From Eleusine coracana subsp. coracana (Eukaryota > Streptophyta > Magnoliopsida > Poales > Poaceae): 64,000 bases of DNA. Made by a program: the position numbers and the translations under genes. Position 1 is the stretch's first letter. The number at the start of each line of letters is the position of its first letter. The stretch spans positions 51,376,107 through 51,440,106 of the forward strand of contig CM064424.1 of NCBI GenBank assembly GCA_032690845.1, given 5' to 3'. Positions 1-10,861 of the stretch are shown in pieces. The notes under the pieces were generated by a model, which saw nothing but the letters and a program-made list of their open reading frames with translations, ran no database searches and had not been told where the DNA came from.

Positions 1-105
1 ATTGTTAGTAATGATCTTGTATGGGGCGCGGAACCGAGTGACTATTTCGGTCATAAATTTGATGGCCTTCTTCGCCGAAATTTTGCCAACTGGTTTTGCT
101 TCAAT

Positions 106-1083
106 CTATCTAGAAAATTTGTCCACCGCCCCGAATAGGTGAGTGAAACTTCCTTGAGCCTTCATGAAAGGTCCAACAATATCCAAGCCCCATACTGAAA
201 ACGACCAAGTTATTGGTATGTTTTGAAGCTCAGTGGCGGGTATGTGCATCTGGCGGGTGAAGAACTGGCAGCCCTCACACCTCCGGACGATGTCTTTAGC
301 GTCAGCACAAGTGGTCGGCCAATAAAATCCTTCCCTCATTGCTTTGGCCGCAATCATAGATGGGCTCGCATGATTCCCACATATGCCAGCATGAATTTGT
401 CCTAGTATAGCTATGCCCTCATCTCCTGACAAGCATTTCATCAATATCCCATGTGGACTTTGCTTGTACAGGAGGTGGTCGACCATGCAATATGACCGGG
501 ACTTACGAATAACTCGGAGGGCTTCGTCTTTATCGGTCGGTAACGTACCATGGTCTAAATATTCAGTAAATGGAGTGCGCCAATCTACTTGGATGACAGC
601 TACTTGAGATGTTGCTCCTTGCTTTGGTGCCGACTGCACCACAGTTTGTTGGGGTAGTACAGATGGCTTGTGTAAATCATCGAGGAATACTCCATCAGGT
701 ATTTTAGATCTTCTGGACCCAAGCTTGGCCAGTTCGTCCGCCTCTTCATCATACTTGCAGAGGACATGTTTATACTCGATGCCATCAAACTTATCTTCTA
801 GCTTCTGAACTTTAGTGCAGTAGGATGTCATGCTCTCATGGGAACAACACCACTCCTTTGTGACTTGGTTAATTACTAATGCCGAATCACCAGAGACACT
901 TAATCTTTGGACGCCGAGTGACACAGCTGTCCAAAGCTCGTATAACAAGGCTTCATACTCTGCAGCATTGTTAGACGCACGGAAGTGCATTCGGAGAACA
1001 TACCACAACTTAGCGTCGTCTGGGGATGTCAATACGACCCCTGCTCTGGCGCCCTCCAGTTGTAAGGAACCGTCAAACGTCAT
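106..1083 (-). pseudogene. Tat pol: archaeal-type RNase H plus integrase N-terminus
   Basis: An open stretch of about 325 residues. The first 130 form an RNase H of the RVT_3 type: FDGS at the start, then AEYEALL, GDSALVINQV and EADELAKLGS carrying the acidic residues. This second RNase H would remove RNA from the RNA-DNA hybrid during reverse transcription. It is followed by the integrase zinc-binding HHCC region (H...GNH...C..C, ending RRCEGCQFF) and the first part of the catalytic core with WGLDIVGPF. The frame ends at 106 and the window ends at 1, so the rest of integrase is not visible. Parent polyprotein is otherwise broken, so I call it a pseudogene. Confidence 0.8.
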
Positions 1084-1101
1084 TATCCAATAGCTTAGTT
1101 C

Positions 1102-2237
1102 TTACGGGGTGGGTGGTAATTCGCATTCTGTCCACTCGGTGACGAAGTCGGATAGAGCCTGACCTTTGATCGTGTCATGAGGCTTGAAGGTAATATCATA
1201 TGATCCGAGCTTGACAGCCCACTTGGCTATTTTTTTGGTTGCTTCTCGGTTGTGGAGCAATTCACCCAAACTGAATGATGTATGGACCTCAATTGGATGG
1301 TCCTCAAAGTAGTGCTTCAACTTCCTAGATGTCATCAGTAATGCATAAACTAACTTCTGAAGCTGAAAATACCGTACCTTGGATTCCGATAAGACCTCGC
1401 TGACGAAATAAACCGGCCGTTGCACCTTTTGAGCCTTGCCATCTTCTGCCTGTTCCACCGCCAGCACCATGCTGACCACGTGTATGGTTGCAGAGATGTA
1501 TAGCTGCAAAGGTTCCTTTGGCTATGGGGGGTTAATACCAAAGGACCCCTGATGTAGGTCCTAAAGTCATCCAGAGCCTTCTGTGCATCATCGTTCCAAA
1601 CGAATGATTCTTGTTTCTTGAGTAGCCAGAAGAAAGGTAGTCCCCGGACACCAAGTCATAACACGAACCAACTGAGTGCTACCATGCGGCCGGTTAGCTT
1701 TTGAATGTCCTTTTGTGAATGGGGGGGGGGGGTTCCCATTCATAATATGGCGTTTAGCTTTTCTAGATTTGCTTCAATCCCTCTATGTAATACTAGAAAA
1801 CCGAGAATTTTCCTGATGGGATGCCGAAGACACATTTCTCCGGATTAAGCTTCATGTTGTATTTGCGAAGGTTCCCGAATGTTTCATCCAAGTCAGATAT
1901 CAAGTCGGAGAAGAACCGGCTTTTGACCACCACGTCGTCCATGTAGGCCTCGATGTTTCTTCCTATCTGGCTATCCAGACATCATTGCATGGTTTGCTGG
2001 TAGGTGGCACCAGCATTTTTCAGACGAAAGGGCATTGTTGTGTAACAAAAAGCCCTGAATGGTGTGATGAACGAAGTTTTAAGCTGGACAGATTGACTTA
2101 AGGGAATCTGATGGTACCCTGAATAGGCATCTAAGAAGCATAATAAAGCGCATCCAGCCGTTGAATCGACCACCTGATCAATACGTGGGAGGGTGAACGG
2201 ATCTTTCGGGCAGGCTTAGTTAAGGCCGGTGTAATCC
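1102..2237 (-). pseudogene. Tat pol: reverse transcriptase and first RNase H, broken
   Basis: Disrupted pol segment in several frames. Region 1982-2173 encodes RT palm sequence (FLDAYSGYHQIPLSQ, then the TTMPFRLKNAGATYQ block). The RT catalytic motif AYMDD is readable near 1934-1945. Region 1102-1509 encodes the RT connection and first RNase H (SRKLKHYFEDHPIEVHT, KWAVKLGSYDITFKPHD). Frames are broken between these blocks, in part at the G12 run at 1721-1732. The catalytic aspartates seen in RT are intact, so inactivation is by frameshift and truncation. The segment stops in the 5' part of RT, with no protease or gag to its right. Confidence 0.78.
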
Positions 2238-3655
2238 TCCAATTTTGGACTTGCAAGGTCCAATTACTAGAACAATCCTCCAATTTTGGACTAAATTTAG
2301 AGGTGAGCTCGTTCCTACATTCTTTATTATATGTCACTTTTGAGAATGGTTTGCTACCTAATGATTATATTGTAATTAGGAACCATGGAGAGGACCAGGA
2401 GATGATGGGAGAAGGACTTGGAGACGTGGAAGACCAGCAAGGACGTGGAAGCCAAGGTGGAGGCCCAACCAAAACCGACTTCGAGTCTGTTTCGGGGCTC
2501 AGGACCAGTCTGCACTAAAACGGATGCCCAAGATGCATACGGACTCGGATTTGGACGTTCCACATATGCACGGAAAGATAAGAAGAAGACCTTTCCAATG
2601 CCGCCGGTATCATATCAAAATTCGTCCGGAGTCATCGGGAATCGTCGAAACAAGAGAGAGTCCAGAATATGTTTCGGTGCTGTGTCGCCTGTTTTTGGCC
2701 TTTGGGCTTTGTATCTAGTTGAGCCCAAGTAGGGGTGCGTCCAGAGGGTCTTGAACGACCCTAGGGTCTTCATATACAGCCGCCGTCGCACCATTAGGCT
2801 GGGGTTTTGTTTAGATTATTCTGTTCATAACAGTTTGTGAGACCCCAACTTCGTGAGATTCATAATACATCTGCAATTGTGTTGCTATCTTCTTTGTTCT
2901 TGCTTGTGTTCTTGATTCGCAGGCAGGGATTAGCCTTCTCGGCAAGGTCAATCGTTTTAGGATGGTTGATAACCAGAGGAGACGTCGTGCTGCGATTGCG
3001 GGGTTTAGAACGTGCTGTTCTGAAGCCGGATCGATTTATGTGTCGCCTCCGACCAAATCAACGTATCCAGAACCTTTCGGAAGATCAGGAATCCTTGTCC
3101 ACATCAAGTGGTAATCAGAGCTTCAGGTGACCGTCAGGTTCATACTACCCTTAGTTAATTTCATTTTGTGTTCATCCTATCGTCCACAGAAAAGCCCAAA
3201 ATTTTTTTTTCCCTCCGCCCATAAACCACGTGTTTAGCCTTTGCATATTTCAATTTCAGAGTCCGTAGTGTTGAGTTTGTGCCCTAGTTCTTGTTTAGTC
3301 GCTAGTTTAGTCTGTGTTTTTGTCGTCAGTAGTGTTTCCCTTGCAACCCTAGCCGCCATCCCCTTCACCATCCTCTGCTTTGTTGGCTTTTTGTGCTAGG
3401 GTTGAATGATCAACACACCTGGCCTAGTCCCATCCTAATCCCACCCTGAACACACCATCAACACCTCGGACCAATTCCCATAATTTCCACTTTCCGTTGC
3501 ATCCACTCCACCAAAAAAAAATCTTACCCGATTCCAACCTCAACCCCTAACCGACTCGGGTTTCTGGAAAACCGACTCCGACCCCCCTTCGATAAAACGG
3601 GCATAACTTTTCGCTCGGTTGTCCGTTTTGGCTGAAATTTTTACAGGAGATTCTT
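2238..3655 (+). mobile_element. 5' end fragment of a plus-strand gypsy-type LTR element
   Basis: The segment looks like the 3' part of an LTR followed by a primer binding site and untranslated leader. An LTR end (CA) is placed at 3105-3106, and a tRNA-iMet-like primer site follows at 3109. The leader runs to about 3655 and contains no convincing coding region. The left LTR boundary is unclear: the sequence AATCCTCCAATTTTGGACT occurs at 2233 and again at 2274 close to the junction with the Tat pol. The small open frames in it (for example 2418-2732 and 2837-3130) look like chance frames. The lineage is not resolved; gypsy is inferred from the layout only. Confidence 0.5.
3109..3121 (+). other. 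Primer binding site, tRNA-iMet-like
   Basis: TGGTAATCAGAGC, two bases after a possible LTR end at 3106. It matches the plant initiator-Met primer site TGGTATCAGAGC apart from one extra A. Confidence 0.55.
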
Positions 3656-4379
3656 GACTCAAAGTTGGGCATACAATTTACTTACAATTCAATTAATTCA
3701 AAATCATGAGCAAAGAGTTGACAAGTTACATACAATTCAATTAATTCAAAAGTGTAGCTTGCTCTCATTCACTTGGCTTATGTAGGCATATCAGACCCTG
3801 CTTTTGCTTTGGCTTCGGATGAGTTAAAAGAAGTTTTCACAAATTCAAAGCTTAAAAGTTAAGTGGTAACCAACTAATTCAAGTAATCGATCGATCAATC
3901 ATCAAAAAGATAAGATAAATAATATGGGGCACTTTCAATTTGATAATCGACACTAACATTATTAAAGACAATGCAATGATTCAAACTACATAAAGACTTT
4001 TAAAGCAACTCTCAACATCACTCATGACTCTCTTAAGCACACTTAATAAGAAAAACAAACAAAACTAAACTTAAAACACTTAAAGACCATGACTAATGGA
4101 AGCCCTTCCCCCACACTCAAAATTTGCAATGTCCTCATTGCAAGAGAAGAAACTCAACTAATCATGGAGACCATGCCTGTTCAAGACTCAGAAAATCCAT
4201 CTTATGTTTCTTATGAGAAAAGTGTAATCCGCTTCATTCATCTCAATTGCATCATGGATTCTCCAATCCACATCCCTTTGATGCCTGTTGGCATGATCCC
4301 TGTCTTGATACAATCTTTCAATATTTCGGCGGCAAATAGGACAGCAAACTGGTGGTTGTAGACTATGATTTTCAACACT
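3656..4379 (-). other. Athila 3' non-coding region
   Basis: AT-rich stretch without a convincing gene. On the minus strand it carries the Athila-type motif GAGGACATTGCAAATTTTGA followed by GTGTGGGGGA (near 4105-4135). A 20-bp stretch, acaattcaattaattcaaaa, occurs twice 48 bp apart at 3684 and 3732. The small plus-strand frame at 4089-4361 lies antisense to this region and is probably chance. Confidence 0.55.
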
Positions 4380-4410
4380 GTAGGGGGAGACACTGTTTAA
4401 ACCCCTCTGA

Positions 4411-4425
4411 GCCGATCAACGCGGT
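4411..4425. repeat. Palindromic box (single, degenerate)
   Basis: GCCGATCAACGCGG, a degenerate member of the GCCGATCGGCGC box family, near the 3' end of the accessory frame. Confidence 0.5.
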
Positions 4426-4800
4426 GGTGTTCTTTCTTCACTGCGATTGTCTCCGCTTCTCTCTTCATTACCATTAACTCTTGCTGAAGTTCCTGCCGCC
4501 CTGTCATTGTTACATTCTGCAAACGTTCCCTAGTTTTCAAACTTAGGACTTCTAGAGCTTCTCTGCATATCAGAATCATCTCCCGCATATCCAGACATAC
4601 TAGGATGAACACTCTCCAAAATTTCCAAACAATCTAACGTGTCAAAGTTGCTATCCCATTCAGAATACCTTTGAATTGGCTTACCCGATAGTCTGGCAGA
4701 TTTGCGAACCTCTGGTGTAGTCTTACACTTCTTTGCATCAGGCTCTTCGTCTTTATTTGGTAGAGCCACCAGATCAATAAATTCAGCCATCTTCAGTTCG

Positions 4801-4834
4801 CGCCGATCGGCTCCATCGTTGCGCCAATCGGCGC
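4801..4834. repeat. Paired palindromic boxes, 21-bp spacing
   Basis: GCCGATCGGC at 4802 and GCCAATCGGCGC at 4823, 21 bp apart, inside the accessory reading frame, where they encode CADWRNDGADRREL. Confidence 0.75.
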
Positions 4835-5628
4835 ATCTGGCGGCTTCTGCCAATTGTTCTAGGTTACGGTCACGAATCCCCTTGTTTTGTTGTCTTCGTT
4901 AAATTTCGTCATTAATCTCCTTAGGCGTCTTCCCTCTAGGAACTGCACGATAGCCATCAGCATATACAACCTCTCTGGGTATGAAGGTTGGATCTTCTAC
5001 CAATTGGAGTTCAACCTTATGTTGAAGATCTTTAGCACAAAAGAGACACTTTCAACCTTCGATGCAACTATCCCTATGAATATTGTTTTCTTGAAAACCC
5101 TCCCAATCGGTAAGAACCCTGGGAGAGGCTTCATCTTGTCTAGCTTGAAGATCCTTTTCCGCATCCAACTGGTACATGGCTTCTTCAGCTTCCTTGTGTA
5201 GCTAGAGATCATACTTGGCAGCAATATCATGTTTGCTATAAAGCCGACACTTATGGATTGTGAGAGCGCTCTCTTCATCTAGTTCCTCTTTCTCTTGCTT
5301 AGTCAATAATCTTTCAAAAGACAAGAAATCTTCGTATGACAAAGGCTTAGCAAGATCAAGAAGACCTTCCATGGTGTACCTTTGAGAAACGGCCTCACCT
5401 CCAATAGGTCCTATAGATTTTCCTTTGTGCACCAAAACTCTCCTCATAATCTGCCAAAGTTCATTTTCCATCTTTACCTTTTCGGCGTTCCATGCGTCAG
5501 CTTCGCTTTCCTTCATGAACTTCTTCCTCAGATCTGACCAGACCACTGGATCATCTCATGTTGGCGTCAATACTTTGTCAACTTTGTCCCAGGACCAAAT
5601 TTCAGAAAGCTACGGAAATTCGCCACCG

Positions 5629-5686
5629 AGCCGATTGGCTCCACTGTCACGCCGATCAGCTCCACTATGGCGCCGATCGGCGCCGC
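5629..5686. repeat. Triplet of palindromic boxes, 21-bp spacing
   Basis: Boxes start at 5630, 5651 and 5672, exactly 21 bp apart. The third is the perfect 16-bp palindrome GGCGCCGATCGGCGCC (5670-5685). They fall at the start of the accessory ORF and read there as three seven-residue units. Confidence 0.8.
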
Positions 5687-5788
5687 CTTGATTGCTTCCC
5701 GACACGCCGCCTTCCATAGCTTCTGCCTTTAGGGCTTTGTCCTGGTGAGTATGTAATGCGAGTTGATCCATAGGGTTGTTGCCCTCTA

Positions 5789-5800
5789 ATATTTATATCC
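5789..5800 (-). promoter_or_regulatory. TATA-like site upstream of the accessory ORF
   Basis: Minus-strand GGATATAAATAT about 75 bp upstream of the suggested start of the accessory ORF. It lies between a box triplet upstream (5906-5960) and a triplet downstream (5630-5685), the same arrangement as around the LTR TATA at 11731. Function is inference. Confidence 0.4.
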
Positions 5801-5904
5801 CTTGATTTCTAATTGGACTAGGACTCTATCTCTTATTTACGGAATTCAACTGTCTTAACAAGGCAAGGTCCAAAACTGACTCAAAAACCAAAAAGACACT
5901 GCCA

Positions 5905-5960
5905 TGCCGATCGGTGCAGGGCTGCGCCGATCGGCGCAGAACCGAGCCGATCGGCGCGGT
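5905..5960. repeat. Triplet of palindromic boxes, 20-bp spacing
   Basis: Boxes start at 5906, 5926 and 5946, 20 bp apart. The middle one is the palindrome GCGCCGATCGGCGC. They are non-coding and lie between the integrase stop (6057) and the TATA-like site at 5789-5800. Confidence 0.8.
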
Positions 5961-6056
5961 ACACTATTTTTACCCAATCAAAATAGAAAAATCATGAAAA
6001 TCAAAAACATATATAGGGCTTTTGTTTTACGTCGTTAAGCTCGACCACACAGGGCA

Positions 6057-7057
6057 CTAAGCAGTGAAGTACACATCAAAAGATTTTAATTCAAAAGTGT
6101 CAGGTTCTAGATATACCTTTAGACGTTGTCCATTCACCGTGTACTTGTTCCTTTTGCCATCCATTATAATCATAGGTCCCAAAGGTAACACCGTATTCAG
6201 AAGATAAGGTCCTTCCCATTTACTTCGCAGTTTGCCTTTACCAAATAATCTGAATCGCGAATTAAATAGGAGTACCCGATCTCCTTCCTTGAATTCCTTC
6301 TTCAAAAGCTTCTTATCATACCACTTCTTTGTCTTTTCCTTATATATTGTCACATTTTCATATGCACGTAATCGCATCTCTTCCAATTTGCTTATTTGAA
6401 TTTTCCTTTTCATACCGGTGGCATTAAGATCCAAATTCATTTCCTTTATAGCCCAATAAGCCTTATGTTCCAATTCCACCGGTAGGTGACATGATTTCCC
6501 ATAGACGAATTGATATGGCCATACCAATTGGTGTCTTGAATGCCGTCCTATATGCCCATAATGCTCCGTTAAGCTTTATAGCCCAATCTTTTCCTTCCTT
6601 CATAACTATCTTCTGCAGAATCCCCTTTAATTGCTTATTTGACTGCTTGTCCATTTGTCTGAGGATGATAAGCTGTTCCAATTCTGTGTTCAACCCCAGA
6701 TCTTGCTAAAAACCTAGTAAATTCTCCTCCTGTGAAATGCGATCCTCCATTTGTAATTATTATCCTTGGTATTTTATACCTTGGGAAAAGTTGCTCCTGA
6801 AGTATATTCCTTGATTCTCTTGTAGTATTGAACTTGCATGCCATTGCTTCAACCCACTTGGAAGCATAATCAATGGCAACCAATATATATTCGCAACCAT
6901 GAGAATTCACAAATGGTCCCATAAAATCCATACCCCATACATCAAAGATATCGACTTGAAGATTGTACTTAAGAGGCATTGCATTCCTACTATTAACATT
7001 TCGTATTCGTTGGCATTGAGCACATGTTGCAACATACCTTTTTGCATCTTCATGCAT
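6057..7057 (-). pseudogene. Athila integrase
   Basis: Integrase inserts the element cDNA into the genome. The zinc-binding region is cut by an in-frame TAG at 7094-7096 and resumes in the same frame with FYWPT and C..C (VATCAQCQRI). The core follows with WGMDFMGPF (first acidic residue). The second catalytic aspartate is replaced: ITNGGSHF has Asn at 6749-6751 where the family has Asp. The frame ends at 6635 near the third acidic residue, and the C-terminal part resumes at 6693-6463 and 6527-6057 (WAYRTAFKTPIGM, QFVYGKSCHLPVELEHKAYWAIK, KEGDRVLLFNSRF). At least two frame breaks and a lost catalytic residue make it inactive. Confidence 0.85.
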
Positions 7058-7093
7058 AGTAGGCCAATAGAATCCACTCGCCCATACTTTCGC

Positions 7094-8860
7094 CTATGTT
7101 CTGAAATAGCCGTAATGTCCCCCATAATCCGAAGAATGATATTTTGACAAAATGCTCGCTCTTTCTTCTCTAGGTACACATCTTCTCACTGCTCCATCCT
7201 GACAATACCTATACAAGTATGGGTCGGCCCATATGAATTTTCTCATTTCACTCTTAACTCTTCTCCTTGTATTCTTGTTCATCATATCAGTTTGTCCCTT
7301 GAAACCTTTGATAATATCCGTCATCCAACTCTCTCTATGATCAAATGCGGCGAACAGCTGCTCTTGTTGCATTTCATCTTTTATTGGCTCAGTTGATGAT
7401 GACTCAAGACGAGACAAATGATCTGCTACAGAATTTTCCACTCCTTTCTTATCTCTTATTTCCAAATCAAATTCTTGCAGCATCAATACCCACCGCATTA
7501 ACCGAGGCTTAGATTCCTTTTTTGAAACCAAATATCTTATAGCAGGATGATCAGTATATACAATCACTTTAGAATTTAGAATGTAAGATCTAAATTTCTC
7601 AAAAGCAAATATAACAGCTAACATCTCCTTCTCACTTGTTGTATAATTGATCTGCGCCTCATTCAAAGTCTTGCTAGCATAATAAATAGCATGCACTTTA
7701 CCTTCTTTCTGTTGTCCAAGAATAGCTCCAACTGCATAATCACTTGCATCACACATAATTTCAAAAGGTAAACTCCAATCAAGTGGCTGCATGATAGGTG
7801 CAGAGCATAGAGCTTCCTTTAACTTTCTGAAGGCAAAGAGTCTTTCATCGTCCATAATAAATTATGTATCTTGCTTCAACAATTCTATCAAGGGTTTAGC
7901 AATCCTTGAATAATCCTTAACAAATCTGCGATAGAAGTTGGCATGTCCAAGAAAACTCCTCAAAGTTGTAAGATCAGTAGGGGGAGGCAATTTCTCAACT
8001 GTAGATACCTTTGCCTTATCAACCTCTATCCCCCTATTTGATATAACATGACCAAGTACTATTCCTTCTGTCACCATGAAGTGACATTTCTCCCAATTAA
8101 GAACCAAGTCACATTCAACACACCTTTTCAAAACCTTCTCTAAATTCTCCAAACAACTATCAAAATCAGCACCATGTATGGAGAAGTCATCCATGAATAC
8201 CTCCATAATATCTTCTATGAATTCAGTGAATATTGCATTCATGCATCTTTGAAATGTGGCAGGTGTGTTGCAAAGAACAAAAGGCATCCTTCTATATGCA
8301 TATGTCCCGAAAGGGTAAGTAAAAGTAGTTTTCAGCTGATCTTCTGGTCTTACCGGTATCTGAAAGAAACCACTATATCCATCCAAATAACAAAAGTATG
8401 TATTCTTTGCTAACCTTTCAAGCATCTCGTCAATGAACAGAAGAGGATAGTGATCTTTCTTCGTCACCTTTTTCAAACTTCTGTAATCTATGCACATTCT
8501 CCATCCAGTTATAGTCCTTTGAGGAATGAACTCATTAATCTCATAAGGTACTACTGTCGACCCTCCTTTATTGGGCACACAATGTACTGGACTAACCCAT
8601 TCACTATCAGCAACAGGGTAGATCATACCTGCATTAAGCAGCTTCAAAATCTCCTTTTTGACCACTGGCTTCATTAATTCTTTCAACCTTCGCATTCCTT
8701 CAACCACTGGTTTAGTATTCTCTTCCAAGTTAATCTTATGGGTGCAAAATGTGGGGCTGATTCCCTTGATGTCATCCAATGTATAACCAATGACCTTCTT
8801 ATACCTTTTGAGCATAGCAAGCAGCTTTTCTGTTTCTTCTTTCGTTAGGGCGTTATTCAC
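7094..8860 (-). pseudogene. Athila reverse transcriptase and RNase H
   Basis: Copies element RNA into DNA inside the virus-like particle. RT spans 8860-7862 with GISPTFCTHKI, WRMCIDYRSLKK, the palm motif FMDDF near 8170-8195, and the thumb (LGHANFYRRFVKDYS). An in-frame TAA at 7862-7864 separates it from the RNase H part (7855-7094: EIMCDASDYAVGAILGQ, YTTSEKEMLAVIFAFEKFRSY, YTDHPAIRYL), which continues in the same frame and runs into the start of the integrase zinc region before the TAG at 7094. The catalytic residues in RT and RNase H appear intact, so these two stops are the main lesions. It lies directly downstream of protease. Confidence 0.88.
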
Positions 8861-8932
8861 AATAACTGGATATGTTTTATTTTTCCCTAGATATTTATAG
8901 CGTAGCTCTTTTGGAAGTTCCTTCTGTTCTAC

Positions 8933-9811
8933 TTATGGTGCTTCATCTGGATCTAGCCCACCCAGAGGTTCAAAATAAGAATTTTCCTGGTTGAGCCGAT
9001 CAGTGCAAGCATTGCGCCGATCGGTGCTGGTAGTATCCTTTTCAGCTCCACGCATGAGGTGGTCTAGTGGGTCACCCACATCCATCCCTATCTTCTCATC
9101 CTCCTCTGGGTAGAATTCTTGATAGCAAGAAGGGTCTTGATGAGACAGATCATTAAATTGAAATTGCACTTCTTCACCTCCCAGGTGTAGCGTAATTTGA
9201 CCTTTCCCAACATCTAGAACAGCTTGTACTAATCTCAAAAATGGCCTCCCTAGAATGATGTCTTCAACTCCAGTTTCCTCATTATTTAGAATGAAGAAGT
9301 CCACTGGTATTGTTTTTGAACTAATCTCTACCTCAACATTCTTGATCACTCCCAGTGGCTTGGTCTTCCTTTGATCTGCCATTACGAGCTCAAGTTCAGT
9401 CCCCATCAGCCGCTGTTGAGTTTCATAAGGCATGCTCATGAATGCATTGTACGTCATCAAGCTAACACGGGAACCAAAGTCACACAAGGCTTTCAGAAAT
9501 TTCTTCCCTGATATCTCACATGGTATGTACGGCTCCTCTTCTTGCTCTTCAATAAGACCTATAGCATACACGCCACATAATCCTTCATAGGAAGATGGCT
9601 CAAAGCAACTGTCTAGTAATCTCTTTGCTTGTTTCACCTCTGTTCCATCAAGCTCTATATCATCCTTGTAAAGCTTCCCTAAGACTCTTCCAATAATTTC
9701 TTGATCGAAAACTTCTAACTTGAGGCGATTACTTGGCAAATTATACTCAATTCCGGCTTCAGAGGCGTCTTGCGGACTGAAGGATCTCCTCATATTGAGC
9801 AATTCTTGCAA
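8933..9811 (-). CDS. Athila protease region
   Basis: An open frame of 292 residues between gag and RT. The aspartic protease signature is CDFGSRVSLM (family form C-D-x-G-A/S), followed by the flap and the second conserved stretch DIILGRPFLR. It would cleave the gag-pol polyprotein. The C-terminus carries an in-frame pair of palindromic boxes (8995-9029) that reads STDRRNACTDRLNQ, a duplicated seven-residue unit that is not part of the protease fold. The frame is uninterrupted, but the stops downstream mean that it cannot be expressed as part of a complete polyprotein. Confidence 0.75.
   Translation of the reverse strand: MQELLNMRRSFSPQDASEAGIEYNLPSNRLKLEVFDQEIIGRVLGKLYKDDIELDGTEVKQAKRLLDSCFEPSSYEGLCGVYAIGLIEEQEEEPYIPCEISGKKFLKALCDFGSRVSLMTYNAFMSMPYETQQRLMGTELELVMADQRKTKPLGVIKNVEVEISSKTIPVDFFILNNEETGVEDIILGRPFLRLVQAVLDVGKGQITLHLGGEEVQFQFNDLSHQDPSCYQEFYPEEDEKIGMDVGDPLDHLMRGAEKDTTSTDRRNACTDRLNQENSYFEPLGGLDPDEAP
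8995..9029. repeat. Paired palindromic boxes in the protease frame, 21-bp spacing
   Basis: GCCGATCAGTGC at 8995 and GCCGATCGGTGC at 9016, 21 bp apart, translated in frame as two related seven-residue units. Confidence 0.78.
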
Positions 9812-9826
9812 AAAATCAATAGGAAT

Positions 9827-10861
9827 CTAGTCCATTGGTTCAAATTCATCAAGTGGTTTAGCATTCGCCAATGTCCTATCCCCCTTTGGTTTAGCAAAGT
9901 TACCTTTGAACTCTTTTAGGTGGTTGTCCAGAATCGTAGCTTCTATCTTGGTATATTCCTTGCAGCTTGACAGAGTTGTCAGGGCAATCAGTTCCCCTAT
10001 TGTTGCAACTGTGCTGATCGGCTCAGAGACTGCACCGATCGGCGCGCGCGTCAGATCCATGGAAGTGGGTCTGACGGGCCCGATCTCTTCAAATTTATGC
10101 TCTGGAGTACTCATTGCCCTACTCTCGGACATACAGATCTGTTCAGCCGACGACTGTTCCTTCTGCATAACTTCTGGGCATTGCTGATTTGGTTCTTGAT
10201 ATTCTTCCCAGTGCTTATGCAAAGCTTCATTCTCAGTGATTTTGCCTATCAATTCGATCCCCACCTTCGCTGTTAACCTCAGAAAACTTCCTCCAGTCGA
10301 TCCATCCAAATGCATCCTCGATGCCTTGTTTATGGCCATGTAGAAGGTTTGAGCGCACATATTCTCATCAATGCCGAGGTCAGGTCCTTGTTTCAAAAAT
10401 GTTTTAAAACGCGTCCAGGCTTCTGCGAGAGATTCTTCATCTTTTTGTAAGAAGTTCACCACTTCTCTTCTCAATTTCTGCACCTTTGGCAAAGGAAAAT
10501 AGTGGAGACAAAAATTTCCAACTAATTCACTCCACTTACCTTTCGCATCTCGAGATGCTGCCTTGTGCCACTCTTTGGCTTTTCCTCCCAAAGAGAATGG
10601 GAAAAGCAGCCATCTGTAAAGATCCTGAGGCACTCCTTCATGATGGAATGTTTGGCAAAGTGCCTCCAAATCTTGTAGGTGAGTATATGGATTCTCCTCC
10701 TTCGCTCCAATGAATTTGTTTGCTTCAGCCATGCTAATGATAATGGGGTTCAACACATACGAGGAGGCCGTGGCCTTCTCATCTGAGGATTGAGGCACCA
10801 ACACGTCTGGAGATGGCAAAGAAAGCTCCCTGAGCGTCGAAGAAGGTTCTGTCATACTCAT
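9827..10861 (-). CDS. Athila gag
   Basis: An open frame of 344 residues starting at 10861, about 90 bp downstream of the primer site. It has the Retrotrans_gag core of the plant type (NPYTHLQDLEALCQTFHHEGVP begins it, then LFPFSLGGKAKEWHKA and WTRFKTFLKQGP). Gag assembles the particle that packages the element RNA. No CCHC zinc knuckle is visible. Near the C-terminus the frame crosses a pair of palindromic boxes (10013-10046), read here in a different frame than in protease (RAPIGAVSEPIS). It is uninterrupted, so this is one of the better preserved parts of the element. Confidence 0.8.
   Translation of the reverse strand: MSMTEPSSTLRELSLPSPDVLVPQSSDEKATASSYVLNPIIISMAEANKFIGAKEENPYTHLQDLEALCQTFHHEGVPQDLYRWLLFPFSLGGKAKEWHKAASRDAKGKWSELVGNFCLHYFPLPKVQKLRREVVNFLQKDEESLAEAWTRFKTFLKQGPDLGIDENMCAQTFYMAINKASRMHLDGSTGGSFLRLTAKVGIELIGKITENEALHKHWEEYQEPNQQCPEVMQKEQSSAEQICMSESRAMSTPEHKFEEIGPVRPTSMDLTRAPIGAVSEPISTVATIGELIALTTLSSCKEYTKIEATILDNHLKEFKGNFAKPKGDRTLANAKPLDEFEPMD
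10012..10046. repeat. Paired palindromic boxes in the gag frame, 21-bp spacing
   Basis: GCTGATCGGCTC at 10013 and ACCGATCGGCGCGC at 10034, 21 bp apart, within gag coding sequence. Confidence 0.75.

Larger units (their letters stand above)
1..2237 (-). mobile_element. Tat-lineage Ty3/gypsy pol fragment, cut by the window edge
   Basis: A piece of a Tat-lineage LTR retrotransposon read on the minus strand: reverse transcriptase near 1600-2237, RNase H near 1102-1509, a second archaeal-type RNase H and the start of integrase near 106-1083. The dual RNase H is typical of Tat elements. It is close in sequence to the outer Tat pol at 56200-58444, so both belong to one subfamily. It breaks abruptly at about 2237, inside the 5' part of RT, where unrelated gypsy LTR sequence begins. 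A G12 tract at 1721-1732 stands where the related copy has about five G, one of several indels that break the frame. Confidence 0.85.
4380..5717 (-). pseudogene. Athila accessory ORF downstream of integrase, broken
   Basis: A disrupted reading frame between integrase and the lost 3' LTR, the place where Athila elements carry an extra ORF (often called env-like). A start is suggested at 5715-5717. Readable blocks are 5202-5546 (114 residues, charged, MVWSDLRKKFMKE at the start) and 4530-4853 (107 residues). I see no signal peptide, no membrane segment and no recognised domain, so an envelope role is not supported here. Stops and frameshifts separate the blocks. The frame reads through palindromic boxes at 5630-5685 and 4802-4834, which encode repeated seven-residue units such as SGADRRD. 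A TATA-like site lies about 75 bp upstream, at 5789-5800. Confidence 0.5.

Noticed and set aside
4089..4361. Plus-strand frame of 90 residues as a gene.
   Set aside because: Antisense to the conserved Athila 3' non-coding motif and without any recognisable feature.
4380..5717. Envelope-like gene in Athila.
   Set aside because: Position fits, but I see no signal peptide or membrane segment, so only an accessory ORF is claimed.
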